Part shown: in pieces, positions 46,896-58,100 of the stretch
Position numbering within the stretch: the stretch's first letter is position 1
Layout of the letters: every line of letters starts with the position of its first letter
Source of the DNA: Lithospermum erythrorhizon
Taxonomy: Eukaryota > Streptophyta > Magnoliopsida > Boraginales > Boraginaceae
NCBI GenBank assembly: GCA_019722365.1
Contig: JADFUC010002334.1
Coordinates: 620,001-684,000 of the forward strand
Length of the DNA: 64,000 bases
Direction of reading: 5' to 3'
Notes under the pieces: model-generated
Databases searched by the model: none
Told to the model about the DNA's origin: nothing
What the model saw: the letters and a program-made list of their open reading frames with translations, nothing else
Program-made: the position numbers and the translations under genes

Positions 46896-47640
46896 AGAGC
46901 GATGAACTCTTCCGGTATTCAAGTCAGACTCTGCTTCAGGCAATGATCAACTGAATCTGCTGGAGTTACTAAATGATATGTGGAATGTGTTCTTTACTTT
47001 GAAGGATTGTACTGCAATATCAATGTGTGTACACTAAGCTGTGTATTTGGTTTCACTACAAAAATAAGTAAAATAAAGCTATAACCATTGAGTGTTTGAA
47101 TTTGAACTGTTCAATCTCTTGCATTATATTTTTCGTTTCGGAACAGATCGTATGGTTCTAATTTATACAAAAGCTGCACACAGATCATCTGACTAGCAAT
47201 TCGCAGATTTTCAACAAATTGAATTATGCCTCACCTTACTTTGTTAGATCAAATGCATTTGTAAAGGAAGCAAGGTGAAAATCATACAAAAGATTCACTC
47301 AATTTACATAGCGGCATCTTTTCTATTGGTTCAATACCGGGAGGGCGTGAATCGGGATACCTGAGCAAACTATCAACAACCAGATCCTCCAGCTGGGTAT
47401 ACCTCTTAAGGCGTCTTTCGTGGCGGGACAGAGGAAGAAGCCCGGCCGGCGAGAGAAAGTAAAAACCAGTTGAAGGTTAATTCCTACATGAACTCGTTTA
47501 CTATGAAAGATTTCCGTTTCAGCCAATATTAATAATAAGTATCTCAACTTTCGAACAATATTTTATATAGTCAAAACAGCAAAATTCAGAAGAGCTAAAA
47601 AAGTTCCAACACTTAACAACAGACAAAAATTATGAAAGCT
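46896..47640. other. 3' flank of IMPDH and eS6 remnants
   Basis: Convergent 3' ends of the IMPDH (+) and eS6 (-) remnants. It contains one unidentified minus-strand exon-like segment, 47,282-47,470. Confidence 0.4.
47282..47470 (-). CDS. unidentified C-terminal exon-like segment
   Basis: On the minus strand a frame runs SPAGLLPLSRHERRLKRYTQ, then LEDLVVDSLLRYPDSRPPGI, then EPIEKMPLCKLSESFV and a TGA at 47,284-47,282. Composition and hydrophobic spacing are protein-like. I do not recognise it. No upstream exon was found, as an in-frame stop precedes it near 47,480. It may be a fragment captured with the neighbouring gene pieces. Confidence 0.35.
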   Translation of the reverse strand, partial: TGFYFLSPAGLLPLSRHERRLKRYTQLEDLVVDSLLRYPDSRPPGIEPIEKMPLCKLSESFV

Positions 47641-47689
47641 TTATTGCGAATATCATCTCAGAATTAGATCGGTCCCCAACAGTAGTGCT

Positions 47690-49571
47690 AGCAGTAGATG
47701 GCCAGTGGCTGCAGATAGTCTGGATCTCTTCTTTGGCTATTGCGCTGCGCCTTTCCTCTACTCCTTCCTTGCGGCTGGCAAAGCTTCACTTGGCATCAGA
47801 CTTGGACTTGGCGATGCTTCTTTTTCTTATCAGCTTGATGCTTGCTCTCTTCCTCTGGAGTCAAAGAAGAGAGGTAACCAGGCGTTGAATCTTTAATTAC
47901 TGCGCGACCTACCTGCGACAAGGAAGCCATTGGGAACACAAACAAGTAAGATCCGTGGAATGTTCATATCATTTTTAAACGATATATTAAGAAGTAGGGG
48001 CTCACCATTCTTGGTGATGTCTGCGGTATGTGTGTTACGACATACTTCACACTCATCATCATCCTTGGAAAGGTTGGCGGGGAAAACTAATCTTGAATTT
48101 GCCTCTTTGGTCCTCATCCCCTTGGCTTCTCAACTCACAATCCCGAAAGGCAACGTCAGTATCTGCCTTTCTTCTGACCACCAGGTTCAGACAAGTCAGG
48201 TGACAATGCAACCACGAACAGACTTCCTCCTGCGCTCTCCATTTCTACGTCCATTTCCCCTAAAGCAAGGGGTACCTGAACAAACAATAAGAAGTCAAGC
48301 CAACAAACAGCATAATGATCCCTGACCTCTGATTGGCTCCTGAACCTCGGGGTGTAACAGCCACGAACGTCGAAGTCAACACTCCCTGTTTCATCGGGAA
48401 CCCTTGCTTGTCGCAGCCTCCCATAATCTTGAAGACACACCAACGCCGAACCAAATTGAAATAGAAACGCAAGCTTACCCAACATATATCCCGGCACTAT
48501 TACTGCCAGATGGACTTGAACAACTAACAAAATTTTTCCTCTCCCAAGTACTCTAAGAACCTCTGGGAATCCTCTTATCATGAAAGGTGATAGATTCCTG
48601 ATGAGGAAGTTGTTAGAATGGCTAAAGGTAGAAAATGAGACATAATCAAGACTCCCTTAAAAATGAAAGGATTAATACAATTCAAGAATTAAATGAGATG
48701 GCATCATTAACAATGTTGATAGTCAAATCTCATCAGATGCAACTAGAAATGAGAGTACTTCAAATCGCATTAAAAACAATAAACTCATGAAAATCGTACG
48801 AGTATAAATTTGTGTACAACTTCTACACCTCTCCAAATAAATTAAAACTCCTATAGCATGGCCAAATAAAACTATCATATCTACCACATTTAGGGTTATA
48901 ATCATAATGAAAATGATAGAGCTTTCTCAACTTGTTCACATGTAGCAAAGAGTGGTTGCGTAGTAATTTTATGTAGCAAAATTATCAACAGTGACCATCT
49001 ATTATCACTTGAATATGAAAAAATATAAATCCCAATAAATCAACAAACATCTTATATATTTTGTAATGGTAGTAACTATAGATACCAAATCACCATAAAA
49101 TTAGCTCGGTTGCACGATCATATATACATAAGAAAACATCAATACGAAAGTAGAATTAGCTAGCAAACAGTACACAAATAAATCCAAAAATGCATAAAAA
49201 TGAAATCTTTAATAAAATAAGCATTAAAAAGCGAAAATATATATACAGAAATATCAAATCACCATAAAATTAGCTGGCTTGCACAATCAAATATACATAA
49301 AAATGAAATATTTAACAAAATAAGCATTAAAAATAATAAAAATTACAGCTTTAGGTCATCATCAATCTCGAGAGAAGCTGTTCACAGCAGTAGTCAGTTA
49401 GCAATATTGAACTACACCAATCGAGCAAAGGAAACCCCATAATTAAAAACCCCAACGACAAATTTTTAAATATACCTCTGTCCCAAAAAGATTGTCCGGT
49501 TTCTTTTATAAATTAAAAAAATAATATTATTATGGTAATATTAAGTTGAGAGATTGAATAAGGACCTTCAT
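47690..49571 (-). pseudogene. RPS6: ribosomal protein eS6 (RPS6), decayed
   Basis: eS6 is a 40S subunit protein whose C-terminus is phosphorylated in TOR signalling. On the minus strand, ATGAAG at 49,571-49,566 matches the tiny first exon of plant eS6 genes, but the following intron start (GTCCTT) is poor. DKRI.. near 48,565 is a scrap of exon 2. Then [20 protein letters not shown] (about 48,436-48,380) is exact, followed by RGTPCFRG and [10 protein letters not shown] (about 48,275-48,205). SPDLS and LSKDDDE remnants come next, and a C-terminal exon related to KIQRLVTPLTLQRKRA lies at about 47,900-47,700. Most of exon 2 is missing and there are frame shifts in every exon. A polyadenylation signal AATAAA lies near 47,640. 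The promoter region remains intact. Confidence 0.78.
49084..49345. repeat. direct repeat in eS6 intron 1
   Basis: ACCATAAAATTAGCT, then TTGCACRATCAWATATACATAA, then AAATGAAATMTTTAAYAAAATAAGCATTAAAAA occur in the same order at 49,091-49,232 and at 49,259-49,340. The first copy has about 60 extra bases in the middle. Confidence 0.75.
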
Positions 49572-49640
49572 GGTGAAGCAGAGAAGGCTTATGTTGCTTT
49601 GGAAAATGCTGAATTGGCCTCACTCTCTTCTCTGCGGAAA

Positions 49641-49680
49641 CTAGGGTTTTTAATTGGGGATTTTGAAGATTATATATAAG
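49641..49680 (-). promoter_or_regulatory. eS6 promoter: telo box and TATA box
   Basis: Read on the minus strand, TATATATA (49,678-49,671) is followed by AAACCCTAG (49,649-49,641). A CT-rich leader then runs to the ATG at 49,571. A TATA box with a telo box (AAACCCTA) in the leader is the standard promoter of plant ribosomal protein genes, which ties this site to the eS6 remnant. Confidence 0.75.
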
Positions 49681-51700
49681 GATGTTTTGTTAAGAGAAAA
49701 AATAGAACTAAGGCCCAATGGCGATACACACAAACATTAATGTAGTCGGATTAGAGTATCTTTTACATTTGATAACGTGTCCCATTGATATATCAGTTCG
49801 TGTGATAGGGTATAGTCCCCAACATATGTTATGTATGATATTTTTTTTTTAAAAACATACAGCACTTCTGATGAGGTCGAACACAGGCATAAAGTCATTT
49901 GAGCTCTATGGAGTGGATTGATGTTCTCGACGAAATTAACATATATATTTATGTATGATATTTTTTCTTAAAGAAGATGTCATTAGTGGTTCCCCAACAC
50001 ATCGTGTGGCTAGAACTCTTGCGGCACCACGATTGAGGTGATATATTACATTCATTGCCATTGCATAATTTTATCATTTATCGCTCTCTCACCAATCGCG
50101 GCGCCGTCAGGTCTCAAACGTCTCTATTTGTGGTGGAGGCGGGATGGGTAAAGGGGAACCGCGGCACTTTATGCGTCTCAAATACAGTAAATGTTGATAA
50201 TTCAGGCTTCAGCCGACCCGGGTATTTTGAATCTCGAATGGCGGGCTAGGCAGATGCCAACCCCGATAAAGTACGGAGTCTCCCGACTGGGAGCCACTCG
50301 ATAGTCTCATGTTCGGGCTGGGTAGATGCAATTGTTCACAGGCTCATGGCATTAGAGGCGAATGCTGGCCTTGGAGCTCCGTTCTGTAAATGCAGGAAAT
50401 TGCAGGCTCACGTCGTTAGGCCGTCACGAAAATTCAAACTCGATCTGGGCGTGGCACCCTGCGTTTTAAGCGTGAGTTGGCACACCGCAATAACATGCGA
50501 CGAAAGCGGCTACAAAGCCAGCGTCGAATCATAAAAACAACCGAATTCCACGATTTCATCCGGCTAAAGCTAAGCAAATATAAAAGCATGAATTCAAACA
50601 TAAAAAATATAACAATTCATGAAACGAAATACAGCAGTAAACATCGTATTCACTGTATATATAAAGATCAAACATTAATTCATATAAACATCAAGCGTAT
50701 TAAGCAGGAGTTTATTCAGCAAACATCAAACATTAATTTATATAAAACATCGAACATTGACTAAATTAAAATAAAAAATAACCAAATTACCTGTGGAAAC
50801 TTGAAAAGAGTAAAAAGTATTCTCTGACAAAGTAACAAATATAAATTACAAATATTAACAAATATAAATTACATACGAAATAAAAATTGATTCAGTATTA
50901 ATGTTATAACTTTAAGTGACCTACAAATAAAATAAAATTTAATGTTAGTAAGACAATAAAATTATGAAATGAAATTAATAACATAAAAAAGATGATACAT
51001 GTGATGGGTTTGGGAAAAAAATAGTTGGAACCAGGCTGATAATGTGAGATATATATGAGGAATGAGATGCAGAATCTTGTCAATCCCGAATCAATGCAAT
51101 GTCTCCATTTGAAAGTGAAGGTTTTTTTTTTTTTGAATTTCCTGATTTTGTAGGAGGCGGAAATCTGAAGTTAGCTTCATCTCGTCAATCTCAATGAGCG
51201 AGAGGGTAAAACGACTTATGAGGGGTAAGAAAAACAGTCCTTCGTTGTTGGCGTGAGTGATTCAGTGGAAGCGAGGGAGATCGTCTCGTCGAGTCTCCGT
51301 TTATTAAAATGTAATAATTTTCTGATTTACATTGCGATTATTAATGGACATATTATATTTGAAAATATTAGTGGAATATGATAAATGTAAATAATGCGAG
51401 TAGTGAATATGTACATTGATGTGATATGTTATCTTTTCCGACATATTAAACAAGTAAAGAGTTGCAACCGTCTATAGCGTGTGATGGGTGAATTTACTCA
51501 TTAGTGATGAACAAATATCTTATAACGTCATCATGCTGCAGTATATAATAATAGTATGATTATGAAGATGTTGTATAACTAAATGTCATGATATATAACA
51601 TTATTGAATTTAGGATTCAATTAAAACATATAATATCTTCATATACAATAAATTAATGATTTTGTTAAACAAATACAAATTTTATTGAGTGAATGGGGTA
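49681..51700. other. transposon-derived sequence, unclassified
   Basis: AT-rich spacer, then a GC-rich block at about 50,040-50,540 whose plus-strand frames (50055-50249, 50346-50534) are unrecognised, then A-rich low-complexity sequence to about 51,000. No domain or terminal repeat could be named. Confidence 0.3.
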
Positions 51701-51739
51701 AATACTTTAGAATGTGAGTGCACTTTTTAATAAGTCGCA

Positions 51740-51890
51740 TCTGGCTGAACCGTCAGCCGTCTCCATTTCACTTTCCGCTCGACACCGTCTCAGCACGGGA
51801 CCTTGTGTCTACACTTGCCCGTCTGAAATTTTAATTAAATACCCATTCATCGGGCGTCTCGGTCGCGCCTTTGCGGATAAATTAAAGAAG
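51740..51890 (-). mobile_element. small TIR/MITE-like element with GAGACGG motifs
   Basis: On the minus strand the segment reads GTGCTGAGACGGTGTCGAG, GTGAAATGGAGACGGCTGAC and CAGACGGGCAAGTGTAGACA. Families of MITEs built of GAGACGG(C/T)TGACCC-like words are common in several dicot lineages. Only a fragment is visible and I could not pair its ends. Confidence 0.35.
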
Positions 51891-51899
51891 ATCACGAAT

Positions 51900-52800
51900 G
51901 GCACTTCCAACTTTTTACGCGATAACTGTTCAATCATAACAAATGTAAGAAAAACACTAACTATTCAATCATAACGATCAATAACGATAAGCAACGTATA
52001 GAAAAACATAACCAATAAATATACGACAAATTCAATATAAAATGAAATACAACTATTGATCATAACAATGAGCCATACATATACAATCAAATGTAAGTGC
52101 ATGTTTACGATAGTTTACGATATCTGATAGCAGGTCGATCCACAACCCTTGGCGTGCCATACGTACAGAAAATCCCAAATTAGAAAATATTAGAAATGTT
52201 TTTAACTATTGAGCATAGCATTTGACTAACAATTAAATACATTTCTGACTAATTATGCGCACATTAGTAATGACTATTCACAGTAAACACAGCTATTCTG
52301 GCATATATAAACTATTCTGACTATTCATACTTAAATAACAATTTAACAACTTTTCCTGACTAACAATAAGGTGACTATTCACAATTTCACTAACTACTTG
52401 TTAACTGTGAGTTAACTATACCATTGATATGATTTCAGCAACAATTTAAACGATTCGCTAACAATTTCATTAGCAATGTTTAAACCATTAACAATTTAAC
52501 TAATTTAACTAATTAAACCATTAACAATTTGACAAGTTGACCATTAACTAATTAACAATTTCATTAACAAAATTAAACTATACAAATTAACTAATTAACG
52601 ATTTATGATTAAGCTATCTTATTAATGAGTAACAATCGACTATACTATTATTCATTAATAATTTCATATACTAATCAACGTTAACTATTGACAATTTCCA
52701 ACTGTCAAACCATTGAAGCGACAACTAATCAACTATTGACAGTCCAACTATTCAAGTATCTATTCTATTTATAGAAATTGGGGGGAGTTGAATTTAATAT
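51900..52800. other. AT-rich low-complexity sequence
   Basis: Dominated by TTAACTAATTAAC / AACAATTTAAC words, most dense at 52,430-52,760. No gene was seen. Confidence 0.4.
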
Positions 52801-53101
52801 TTTAGGAATGGAAGGAGTTAAGTGGGGTAATTTTTATTTATAATTGTTGTCAATGGAGGCAAGGAAGAGGTAAGACATTTTACAATTATTTTGTAATTGG
52901 AGACGGTATGGAGTCGGGACATATTTTGTTTTTTTAATATTTTTTTAGGGTACCCCAATATCATGGCCAATCCACATCTCCAAACCGACTCCATATAAAG
53001 CCAAGTTTGGTTCAGACCAGAGTGAAGACCCGACTGGAAAGGCAGAGCTCGTCAGGCTCAATTTGGAGTCGAGACTCTTTTTGCCGGTTATTCTAGTAGT
53101 G
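52800..53101 (-). mobile_element. CACTA-type transposon terminus
   Basis: The reverse complement of the right edge starts CACTACTAGAATAACCGGCA, matching the CACTA/En-Spm terminal repeat (CACTACWAGAA). The terminus lies at 53,101. The subterminal part contains GACTCC / GGAGTCG words in both orientations (52,990-53,075), as expected of CACTA subterminal repeats. No opposite terminus was found. Confidence 0.5.
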
Positions 53102-55111
53102 TATATTGTGGAAGCAGGAATGGATAACTGAACATTCGATACTTGACTGACTCAAAATCACCCAAGATTTAATTGAATCGGAATAAGATGCTTTGCTTTG
53201 ATATGCGAAATAAGCCAGGTAATTACACAGGAGAACACGATAAAGTGTCATCGGCAATCGCCGTACGCTCGAACATGCAGATTAGCATAATTATTACCGT
53301 GGGTTCGTAGGCTGTCTGGCATGCGTGGCATCGAGGGCCGTCAATTGATATTCTATCTTGTTGTGTTTGAGATATACTTAAGATTTAGTTTGAGTTAAAC
53401 TTTGTTCTATTGGGAAATGGGAACCGTCACAATTCTGAAACATATTGTAATGCAAAGAAGAATTGTTATTATTTATGATAGGGGTACAAAATAAAATTCA
53501 CTGTAGGGAAATTCTCGATTAATGCCTGTTTTATCAAATCGAAGAGGATCATTGTCATTATTTTATGGATCCACCGTTTCTTTGATTTGTGAGATGTATG
53601 GCTTCTTGGCAGACGATTTGAGGCGACTACAGCGATTTGAGCTTGACTTGGTTGATTTGAGCTTGAGCAGGCGTTGATTTGGGATATGAGCTTGAGCATT
53701 ATTTGATTGGATAGAGAAGGCTACGGGGTGAGCGGCTTAGGGAGGTAGGCAATTGATTTATTTACATGTAAAGGTTTGATGGTGGCCTGAAATTTGAATT
53801 GTTCGTCGAGTTTTTTTTGATGTCCCGAGGAGATACGTGGGCAATCACGAATATTTGAAGCTTCGCTTGAGAACACCGTGATTCTCGTCGGATTTTTCGC
53901 TGAGCTTGAAGGGATTAGCGTTCGCGATAATCCTTAATTTAGAGGGCACTATTATGTGGCATGAAGAAGGTGTTTTTTCCACATGCGTGGTGTTTAGTAG
54001 CGATCTTAAGATTTAATTTAGAAATTTGATTCTCGAATTTTGTGGAGTGTGCTGATAATAGATTTGAGTGGCAAAATGGGGAGGGGGGTGTTGCTGGGTT
54101 TTAGGCCTGAATGCTCGTACGATTGGTGGTTTGATTTCGGTGGATCACAGTCTTATTCTTGAATTTTGAAGGCCAGTCCCACAGGCAGATTTGGATGATT
54201 TAAAAATTTCTTGGTGGTGATATTGATTTGGCGCCTCTTTTATGTCGAGGAAGGTTAAAAGTTCTTTTTCTAATTGACATATTTTCATTTTGATCACGAC
54301 CTTTTGAGCTTTAATGTTAGCGCGCGACTTACAGGTGTGATTTTGATCCCTGTAAAAACTTATGGGTCATGATTTGAACCCACAAAACTTGTGGAATCTT
54401 CGTTTTGCCAAATAAGAGTGGTTTATAAATTCTTCGTTTCGAACCCGTATGACGCCGGGCGTCCCGTTTGACGACTTTTAATTAATAAAAATTAGAGTTT
54501 TGGAGCCTATTTTATCGGCGTTTAATGTGACTATTTGGCCTATAGGGAACCACATTTGGTGTAACTTGGGTTAATTATGTAGAAATCATATTCTTTGACG
54601 ATTAACTCGAGGGGCTTGATTCTGAGGGAACCTGGATTCGTCAGGGGTTTGATTGTCGAGCATTGTCAGTGATGGCGTTTTAGATCGACCAATTAATTTG
54701 ATTAATTAAATCTGGAAGTACTTTTGACAAATTTTTGATGTATACATCAGCTTTACAATACTGATAATACACAAACATTATAATAATAACACACATGAGC
54801 TTTCAAGAGCTCTTTTTAGACAACAAGAGCTTAGCTTCCAAGAGATGGTTGAGCTTACATGGAATGATAATTTTGCTATCAATAATTAGAACTATTGTCC
54901 CATCTGAGCCCCACAAAAGAAAAGGAGATATGGATTCAGCAATTTTAATGCTGACATCTACATGCAACCATACAAATAAACTCCCCAAAAATTGATCAAA
55001 AATCAAAAGTTGGTCTGCCTAAAAGACATAACTAATTCCTAATTATTAAACCAAAATATCCTGTTTCTTGTTACACCCTTTATCTTTGTGGGTCTTCTTT
55101 TGTTGATTTGA
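53102..55111. other. TE-like and AT-rich spacer downstream of the BAM3-like gene
   Basis: 53,100-54,700 is T/G-rich with many TTGATTTG-type words, perhaps an LTR, but no LTR end was recognised. Frames at 53469-53699 (-) and 54795-54995 (+) are unrecognised. 54,700-55,111 is probably the 3' UTR and flank of the receptor gene. Confidence 0.3.
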
Positions 55112-58100
55112 TTAAACAACAGAAGATGAGGTTTGATATTCTGGAGATTCTCTAGGGTATTCAGACAACATTTGAACCACTTCCCTCATTGTGGGTCTTT
55201 CAATGCTGCTTTCTTGAATACAAAGCATGGCTATGAAGAATAAGTGCATGGCTTCGTCATGAGGCACTTTGGTTAGTCTTCCATCAATAATGCGATCCAC
55301 TTCCTCCCTTCTACCATATGTCACATGTTTGGTCCATTGCACTATATCTACACCTTCTCCGAATTCACCCACGGCCCGGCGTCCTGTGATCAACTCCAGC
55401 ACTACCACTCCAAAACTATAAACGTCGCTCTTTTCATCTACTTTCAAAGTATATGCATACTCTGCAAACAAACAAATATATGACACAATAAACAAAAGCA
55501 TACCAAAAATTAAAGTTGAGTATTTTCTTTTCTTTTCACTATCTAATAAGAGAGGATAAGAGGGAGAATAGGAGAGGAGTGAGAAGTCATGATGATGATG
55601 GTGGCTTCCACGTCTAAAGCTTTTGAAGATCAAAGATAGACCTATTTGATGATTAGAAAAAAGCATGAGCCTAAGTGGCTATGTGATGGGGGGACACCTT
55701 TGGACCAAAACACAACTCCACTTACGTTAGACCATCTTCTTTTATTTTATGACCATTTATTTTCTTTATGATGTTGCCAGACCCCAACTGGTGAGTGGGC
55801 CAGTCTCCGATCGGCACCATTACCCAAAACATTCCAGTCCATGAATCACGGGTGATTTTCGATGCGTCATTTTACCCACCTCAGTCCTCACCTTATTTTA
55901 CTCCAATAATTCGGCTGAACTCGAATTTAAAATTTCGTCATTGCTAGAGCAGATTGAGTGATCGAGCCGGGTTAAATTTTGCACCGGATCGAGATTGTTG
56001 AATTTGTTGTTGGCTCCTGGCTGCCGAGTTCGAGGGATTAGGCTATTTGGTGGTACCCCCCCAAATTTTGAGGAATTAATAGCAAAAAATAATTAAGATG
56101 GCGTTAATGGTATGCGATTGATAAATTGGATATTATTATTAGATTATAATAAAAAATTCGCTAATATGACACATTGATCCTTGATAATAAATTTGAATCA
56201 TCATAAAATTATAACAAAACTCGTCTTTAATAATAATTTTATACTATAGCAGAGCTACGAGGCGAACTCTTAAATTACTTGATGACTACGTAGCTGTTGA
56301 TATAGGCCGTGAACTTAGGAGCCTCGAGCCGACATTGTGGCTCGGCTCATTACTTGACTGTCATTGCGATCGATATCATATGATTACTAGTATAACCTTA
56401 GTGATTACAATATACGAATTATATTACATCATCATCTCTTAAAATAATAATTTACACATGTTATTTACTTGCAAAAAATATTAGGCTGCTCTATTAAATA
56501 TGAGCAGATTAGGTTATTAAATTCTAAATTTGGTTATTAAGCATTATAAAATTTAAGAACGACTTCAATACTTAAATCTTATAGTCTAAACATTAATTTT
56601 AGGTTGAAGTTTATGAACGAATATTAAACATCGTAAATAATGTTTATATATATATATATGTAGATTTTTGCAATCAAATACTCCGAATTATGTATGTTTC
56701 TTTATTACCATCAGTTTGTGTTCAAATTAACTATGTACAAATAATTTTTGTCTAAACTTCAGGTTTATGAATCTAAATAATTTCCAACAGTAGCATCACA
56801 TGAGTAATTTATTTGAACTGTGATGGTGAAATGACCAAATCAAAAGTTTAGTATCTTAATATCAAGGTGATGTTACAAATAATTTACTATTTATACCTTA
56901 TGGCTAAGATCCTAAGTGTAGTGTGCATCATAAAGATTATGCGGTACTAAAATATTCTCAATGACTACACAAGGAATGTTTAATCACTAGATAACTTAGG
57001 CACTAAAAAACTATGAATTTAAAATCCAAAATAATACCCAAGTAACAATAAATTAAAATGAATTTAATTAAACTATAAAGTTTTAGCTTGAATAATTTGC
57101 ATACCTGGAGCAATGTAACCATATGAGCCTGCAATTGCTGACATGCACTCAGAAGCACCTCCATCTGCCAAGAATTTAGCCAACCCAAAATCAGCAACAT
57201 GAGCTTCACAATTTGAATCCAACAAAATATTGTTTGATTTCACATCTCTATGAATTATCAAAGGTGAACAATCATGATGCAAGTAACACAACCCCTTAGC
57301 AGCTTCATTAGCAATCTTGTACCTCAAATTCCATCCCAAAAATATACCCCCTTTTTTACTATGCAATGCTTCACCTAAGCTCCCATTTCTCATGTACTCA
57401 TAAACCAGGAGGTTTGTATCCTTGTTTGAACAAAATGCAAGAAGTTTGACAATGTTTCGATGTCGAATATTGCCTAATGTTTTAACCTCAGCTTTGAATC
57501 CATGATCATGGGTGCTATTATTGAATCCAAGAAGTTTTTTTACTGCAATGTCTTCACCATTTGGCATTTTTCCATGGTAGACTATTCCTGCTCCACCACT
57601 TCCTACCACATTGCCATCTTTCACACATTCAAGAACATCAGAAACTGAGAATTCGACTTTTTGCTGGAAGGCTGTCATTTTCCAGGAATTTGATTGTTTC
57701 CTGAATGATTTAGCCTTCAGTATTGCTGCTGTTGCAAGACAGAACGTTTTTCAAATTAACAGCGAGCAATCAGCAGATTGCTGTGGTCTTTCCGGAGGAT
57801 TGTTTACAAGCTCAGTGAAGTTGCAGGGGTTGTTTAACAATGGTCCACAGAGTCGAGGATTGCCCGCGAATGATGAAGCGTTGAAGAATGCATATTGGCC
57901 TGATTCAGGAAGCTTTCCAGAGAGATCATTGAAGGAAAAGTCGGCAGTTGTGAGGCTTTTCATTGAACCAATGGTTTTTGGCATGGTTTCATTAAAATGG
58001 TTTCTTGATAAATTCAAGTAGCTCAAGATTCTGATTTTGGAAATTACAGGAGGGATTGGACCAGAAAAGTTATTGTGGCTCAAATCAAGATAAGAAAGAT

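Noticed and set aside
57700..57760. A 37-bp GT...AG segment spanning the BAM3-like stop codon that could be spliced out
   Set aside because: It is far below the minimum size of plant introns and would not restore the missing transmembrane residues.
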